DNA from: Pleodorina starrii
Taxonomy: Eukaryota > Chlorophyta > Chlorophyceae > Chlamydomonadales > Volvocaceae
Length of the DNA: 64,000 nt
Reading direction: 5' to 3'
Assembly (NCBI GenBank): GCA_030267565.1
Contig: BRXU01000004.1
Span: forward strand, 4,160,501-4,224,500
Shown here: one piece after another, positions 59,535-64,000 of the stretch
Layout of the letters: each line of letters starts with the position of its first letter
Numbering within the stretch: the first letter of the stretch is position 1
Translations under genes and position numbers: made by a program
The notes under the pieces: generated by a model
Told to the model about the DNA's origin: nothing
Seen by the model: the letters and a program-made list of their open reading frames with translations, nothing else
Database searches by the model: none

Positions 59535-62418
59535 ATGGAGCCAGCAGCCGCCGAGCCCCCTGCCAAGCGCCAGCGCAAGGAGCCAGCCTGGAAGGCCGTC
59601 TTCGTCGATTCCAGCAAATGGAAAGACATCAAGGACGCATCAGCAACAACAGCAGCAGCAGCAGCAGCGGCCGCAACCCCCGAGGGCGGCGATGGCCCGC
59701 CCGCCGCAAACGCCATCTCGCCGAGCACAGGCGCCGGCGAGGACGAGCCCACCACAAAGGTCCTCTCGTCTCGGCCACTTGACTTCAACCGCGCGGAGGT
59801 AACGGTGCTGCACAAAGGAAAGCGCTACCGAGGCATCGTGGAGCGCACCGGCCTGCCGCAGAGCATCGGCGTGGCGACGCAGGTGCGTGTGTGTTTTGTG
59901 CCCCACCCCCCACCCCGGAGTGGGGAGGCTCCGTCCAGCACACGGCGAGGATGAGGTGGGCTTCAGCGGCGCAGGGGCCCAACCCAACGCACGGGCGTGT
60001 TGGTGCTGGTGTGAGGTCGGGGATGTCGTGCAGGCCGGAGCCCAAGCCTGGGGTGAATGGAGAGAGAAGGGGGCTGGGCCGAGGGAGAACGTGCGAGCCC
60101 CTTTCCGGAGGAGTAGAGGGCCACCGATGCCCACGTGCGTACCGGCGACCCGGGGAAAACCGTGATAGGGTACCTGCCGAGCGTAATGCGAGGGCCGGTG
60201 CGTGTCTTGGCGGAAGTCAACCCCCTTCGCGATGACAGCACTGCAGTAAAGGGTAGCTCTAGGCTCCAGCGCAAGCCGTGCGGGCGCGGGCCGGGAGCGC
60301 TTGCTCCCCGACGCGCCGCCCATGCCGTGCACGCCGGTACCGTTCCAAGGGGGGCCCGGGGCGGGGCCGCAGCGCAGGCCTGTCCCATACACGGCTGGGA
60401 AAGGTCACACGGCGTGGCGGCTGAGGCCCTGGCAGGCAGGCAGGGAGGGAGGCTGCCGGTAAAAGGGCATCCGGTGAGGCGCCCGGTGCACAGGCAGGGC
60501 AGTGCGTCAGATGGAGGCTTCCTGCGCCGCCCGTCTGATGCGGCTGCTACCGCTGCAACGCTGCTGCAAACGCTGCTGCTCCGGGCCTCGCTCCCCCCCG
60601 CTGCCGGCCGCAGGTGACGAAGGAGGAGCTGGCGGCCATTGCCGCTGCGCCGCCCCACGGCGAGAATCCCAGCAACATGTGCGCGCTGTGCAACACGGCG
60701 CTGGAGGTCGCGCCAGTGCACGGTGGGGTGGGACATGGGAGGGAGGGTGTGGGGTGGGTGGGTAGGCGAAGGGTGTTACATCTTTACGGTCGGAGTATGA
60801 GCGGAGAAGCCTGGCTGCCATGCGATCGGCACATGGCGGGCGGCAGGGAGGGAGTGGCGGGCGGGAGGGGCCGCATGCCAGGTTTTGGTCGAGCGGCAGC
60901 ACGCATCGTCCGAAGGGACAAGAGGCCTCCCCGGTAGCCCCACGCCCTGCTCGGATCTCGACCGTTGCTCGGTCAAGGCGGATGAGGACGCGGATGTTGC
61001 CTGGCCTTGGGGCGAGCTCCTCGCTTCACCGCGACCCAATCTTACCCCAAACCCCAACGGGCAGCGCTGTTCTCGCCCGGATTGTTACCAGCTGGGTCAA
61101 ACAGGGGAGGGCGGCTTCGTCATGCGGCGAGGCTTCGCACCAGGCGCTCAACTCACTGCCCCTACCCCATGCGACCCTCCCGTGCACACCCGCCCCAGCC
61201 CGGCCGCCCCCACCCCGGCTGCCCCTTCCCACCCTCATCCCTCGCCCCTCTCCACATATCTGTAGACTGTCCTCCTTAAGCCGCTTCTTACATTTGAGGC
61301 AACCTGAATTGCTCTCCTTCGCCCCTCCCCTCCCCATTCCCTCCCTGTTTGGACCGTCATTCTCTCTCCCCTCCTCCCTTCGTGACCCGGGCTGGTTGGA
61401 TTGCGGCAACCGGATCGCTACCAACGCCGCCGCCGCACTCTCCTGACCTCCCTCCCTCCCTCGCTCGCAGGCATCTCCGACGACAAGGCTCACTGGTACC
61501 TCAAGGTGCGCATCACCTCCAACTGGACAGCCCGGGTGCACCTGCAGTGCGCCGTATGGTGCCCCGAGTGCAAGGAAGACCCCTACGTGCCGGGATACTA
61601 CGTGAGTGGGCTGCCGGGGGGTAAAAAAATGCCGCAGCGGAGACGGAGACGGCGTTAGCGAACGGACCCGGGGGGGAGGATACGTGCGCTGCCGCCGCAG
61701 CGTGGGGAGGACCCGGGGGCCGGGGCTGGGCCGGGCCGGGCCGCCTTCTGGGCCGGGCTGAATCGGCGGTGACACCTGGGGCAGGGGGCCGGGGAGGCCG
61801 GTGGTGGTGGTGGTGGTGGCTGAGCGGGGAGTGACTGCGAGGGTTATATCAGGCAGAGGGTTGAAAGGATGGTTGAGCTGTGCTGTCCTGTCCCCTCCAC
61901 TTAGGGCTTCATCTGACAGCCCTGCCCCCTGTCCGCCCTGCCGCAGCACCACATGGGGCCGGCGGTGCGGCGAGGCCGCGCGCTGCGCTGCAAGGACTGC
62001 AAGCAGCGCGGCGCCACGGTGGGGTGCTTCCAGGAGGGCTGCCCCGCCGTGTATCACCTGACCTGCGCCGTCAGCTGCGGCTGCGCCTTCAACGTGAGTA
62101 AAGAGGGGCGCCGCGCTTGGGGAAGAGAGCCTGGGTCAGGACGTGGTACGCAGCGCCGTCCTCTATCCACTCAGGGGACGGCAGGGTGATGGCGGCGGTA
62201 TTCCATGCGGTGTTATGAATTTTTTTCGGCCGACCCAGATCGCAGTAGCGCCCGGTAGCGTTTGTTGGAGGGCATGGCACAAAATTTGCTGCTTGGGGTC
62301 CGTGGCTAACTGCTTGGTCGTGCACTGCGCACTTGCCCCGTCCAAAAGCTGTCCAAATCCGCGTCTGCCCGCGCAGGAGGGGACGATGGAGGTCTGGTGC
62401 CCCCAGCACATCCGATAG
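59535..62418 (+). CDS. Extended PHD (ePHD) zinc-finger protein, 5 exons, 258 residues
   Basis: Likely a nuclear chromatin-associated protein. Exons are 59535-59882, 60614-60722, 61471-61601, 61947-62093 and 62377-62418, in phase throughout (259 codons including the TAG). The N-terminal 116 residues contain a basic AKRQRK patch, an Ala run and a small conserved-looking block with VLHKGKRYRGIVERTG. Residues about 139-256 have the ePHD arrangement: CALC (139-142), a HLQCAVWCPEC block (176-186), CKDC (211-214), CFQEGC (223-228), YHLTCA (232-237), CGC and a terminal WCPQH (252-256). ePHD domains occur in PHF6, PHF11 and plant BRCA1/BARD1-type proteins. Here the domain is not accompanied by BRCT, SET or other modules. 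An in-frame frame extends upstream to 59457 but without an ATG, so the start could lie in an unseen exon. Confidence 0.88.
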
Positions 62419-62453
62419 CTCGACCATAAACGTGCTCAGCAGAACTGATGGAC

Positions 62454-62458
62454 TGTAA
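62454..62458 (+). terminator. TGTAA polyadenylation signal of the ePHD gene
   Basis: TGTAA only 36 bases past the TAG stop at 62416-62418. Confidence 0.55.
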
Positions 62459-63241
62459 AGTCGCGCCGACGAATGAATGGATGATGTGACTCCTGTGTTT
62501 TAGGGCCGTATTAACGGTTAACCGTCAACGACTGCGACGATTCGGGCAGAGCTGCTTTGCGCTCTTGCGCTTTGCTTGTTGAATGTATGCATCGTGAAAA
62601 TTCTGGTTGTATGGACGTCATCGTGTCCCGCTCGTAGTGTGCTGAGTTTGTAACACTTGTGTGTGACGCACGGGGCTTGCGAAGACGGCGCTTGCCTGAA
62701 AGTTGAGACAAGCTGTCCTGCTGCTGCTCTTTAAATGTTGGCATGCAAGGGCCACTGAAGACGGGAGGCCTGGCGTGGACGCACGTGTTTGTTTGTGGGG
62801 CCGTCTCGGAGGGGCCGGAACTTTACTCCGCGATTGGTTGCTAGCGCCGAGTGGAAGGCATGCTCCATGCGTGAAGGTGGAGTACATGTACACATTTTCG
62901 AGTTTTATGTGTATACTGAGCGTGTCAAAGACTTCGCTTCAAAACAAAAACACGCTAAACAGTGCAGGGCTTGATCAGTGGCGCCAAGCTGTGTTGCAGG
63001 CGAAGTAGGCAACCTGACAACCGCTAATTCGCCTGAAGTTACTGGCGTGTTAAATTCTTACCAGTTCATACGATATTCTTTTATCCCTCGCCGTGTGTTC
63101 ACCGTCTGAGTCCGTCCTTAGTCTCCAACATATCCTCCGGAGATCGGAGGTAGTTTCACAGATGCTGTCCTTAAGCCATCGTTAGGTTTCAGCTGAAGAA
63201 TTCAAGGCTGTTCCGCCGAGGTCGGCGGGAGCGCGGGACAG
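62459..63241. promoter_or_regulatory. Intergenic region upstream of the homeodomain gene
   Basis: AT-richer sequence between two same-strand genes. It should contain the promoter of the gene starting at 63242. No specific element or coding motif is recognised. Confidence 0.45.
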
Positions 63242-64000
63242 ATGGAACCAGAGGGACCGTCGGGAGGTCCCACAGGTGAGACTCATCCAGCACATGATGG
63301 AATTTAGCATGACCATGGAAGCTCCCTGTCGAGAAAGCGGAGCCGAAAAGCCAAGGTTTCTGAGTGCCGGCGCCCATGAGATCGAGGGCCTGCCCTAGGA
63401 ACGCGTTTCAAACGCAACTCGTGTCCATTTCCAAAGCACTTCCTCAAGTCGCATGGCCTGTGATGCCGCCGGAGTGATTGCAAAAGTGTCTGCGGGACGG
63501 CGCCTGCCACCGCGAGTGCAAAACTCGCCTGCCCCTGCACACGGTTGCCCGCCCGCCCGCAGACGCCAAAGCCAAGGCCCCCTCCAAGCCCCGGCAAAAT
63601 AAGACACCGCTGCAGAAGGAGGTCCTGGAGGCTTCATACCAATGTAAGTACGACACTGGGCTCGTACAGCCCCTACCCTGTCCACGCCGCGGGCCCCGCC
63701 AGGCCCCCCCTCCCGGCTTCGCGTCCTGGCACCATTGCGCTACTCTTGCGCTGGGCGCCCGCAGCCCCAGCCGAGGACTCCTTCCAGCTCCCAACACCCG
63801 CCTCTCCGAGGTTTCACTGCCGACTGTGGATTAACAACCACAACCTTCCCCCCAATGCCCCATGCGCGCTGGACGCCCACCAGCCCCGCTCTGCGCCGCG
63901 CCATCAGATCCGTGCCCATCTCCCCCGCCATTGCGCTCCCCCCACCCGCCCTCCCACCGCTCCCCCCGCCCCCTCCCTCGCCGCGCCGCGCAGTGAACCA
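63242..64000 (+). CDS. Start of a homeodomain protein gene (partial, runs off the window)
   Basis: Three exon pieces join in phase: 63242-63275, 63563-63643, and 63994 to the window end. They begin MEPEGPSGGPT and lead into a Lys-rich segment and then KTPLQKEVLEASYQLN. That segment has the pattern of helix 1 of a homeodomain (T-x2-Q-x3-L-E-x2-Y), as in plant DDT-homeobox (RINGLET) proteins and HD-ZIP factors. Only the first part of the domain is present; helices 2 and 3, including the DNA-contacting WF-N-R motif, lie beyond the window. The donors are GTGAGA and GTAAGT, both good. Subfamily cannot be decided. Confidence 0.7.

Overview
The window looks like nuclear DNA of a volvocine-type green alga (Chlamydomonas or Volvox relative). 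It is very GC-rich, its genes are dense in GT-AG introns with donors such as GTGCGT, GTGAGT and GTGGGT, TGTAA polyadenylation signals follow several stop codons, linkers are alanine and glycine rich, and introns are full of microsatellites. Species cannot be fixed from sequence alone. Gene models below were built by hand by matching splice phases. Every complete model sums to a whole number of codons, but none has transcript support.

Layout, left to right. (1) 759-4914, minus: 7-exon dihydrofolate synthase (FolC family). (2) About 5602-6691, plus: weakly supported small gene with a CX2C-X17-CX2C motif. (3) 8290-12615, minus: 6-exon mitoribosomal protein mS29/DAP3 GTPase. (4) 12918-19611, plus: 9-exon Myb plus JAMM/MPN protein resembling the histone H2A deubiquitinase MYSM1, divergent from mS29 across 302 bp. 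(5) 22325-23950, minus: 2-exon conserved-looking protein with repeated S-D-I/V-x-G motifs. (6) 25020-44353: a 19.3-kb tandem array built almost only from CTGC and CTGG tetramers, with a near-pure (CCTG)n core, a zone rich in extra CTG trinucleotides, and kilobase-scale higher-order repeats in both arms. (7) 45748-51870, minus: 11-exon, 838-residue protein of unknown family. (8) 52344-55274, plus: 7-exon thylakoid-lumen cyclophilin-like protein, divergent from (7). (9) 59535-62418, plus: 5-exon extended-PHD protein. (10) 63242 to beyond the window end, plus: start of a homeodomain gene.

The genes are ordinary housekeeping and regulatory genes of both organelles and nucleus: folate synthesis, mitochondrial translation, a plastid lumen protein and three putative chromatin or transcription proteins. 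They do not form one pathway. Divergent pairs with short spacers recur. The striking object is the array, about 30 percent of the window. It has essentially no A on the plus strand and no stop codon in most frames on either strand, so it produces open frames of more than 4,000 codons that are composition artefacts rather than genes.
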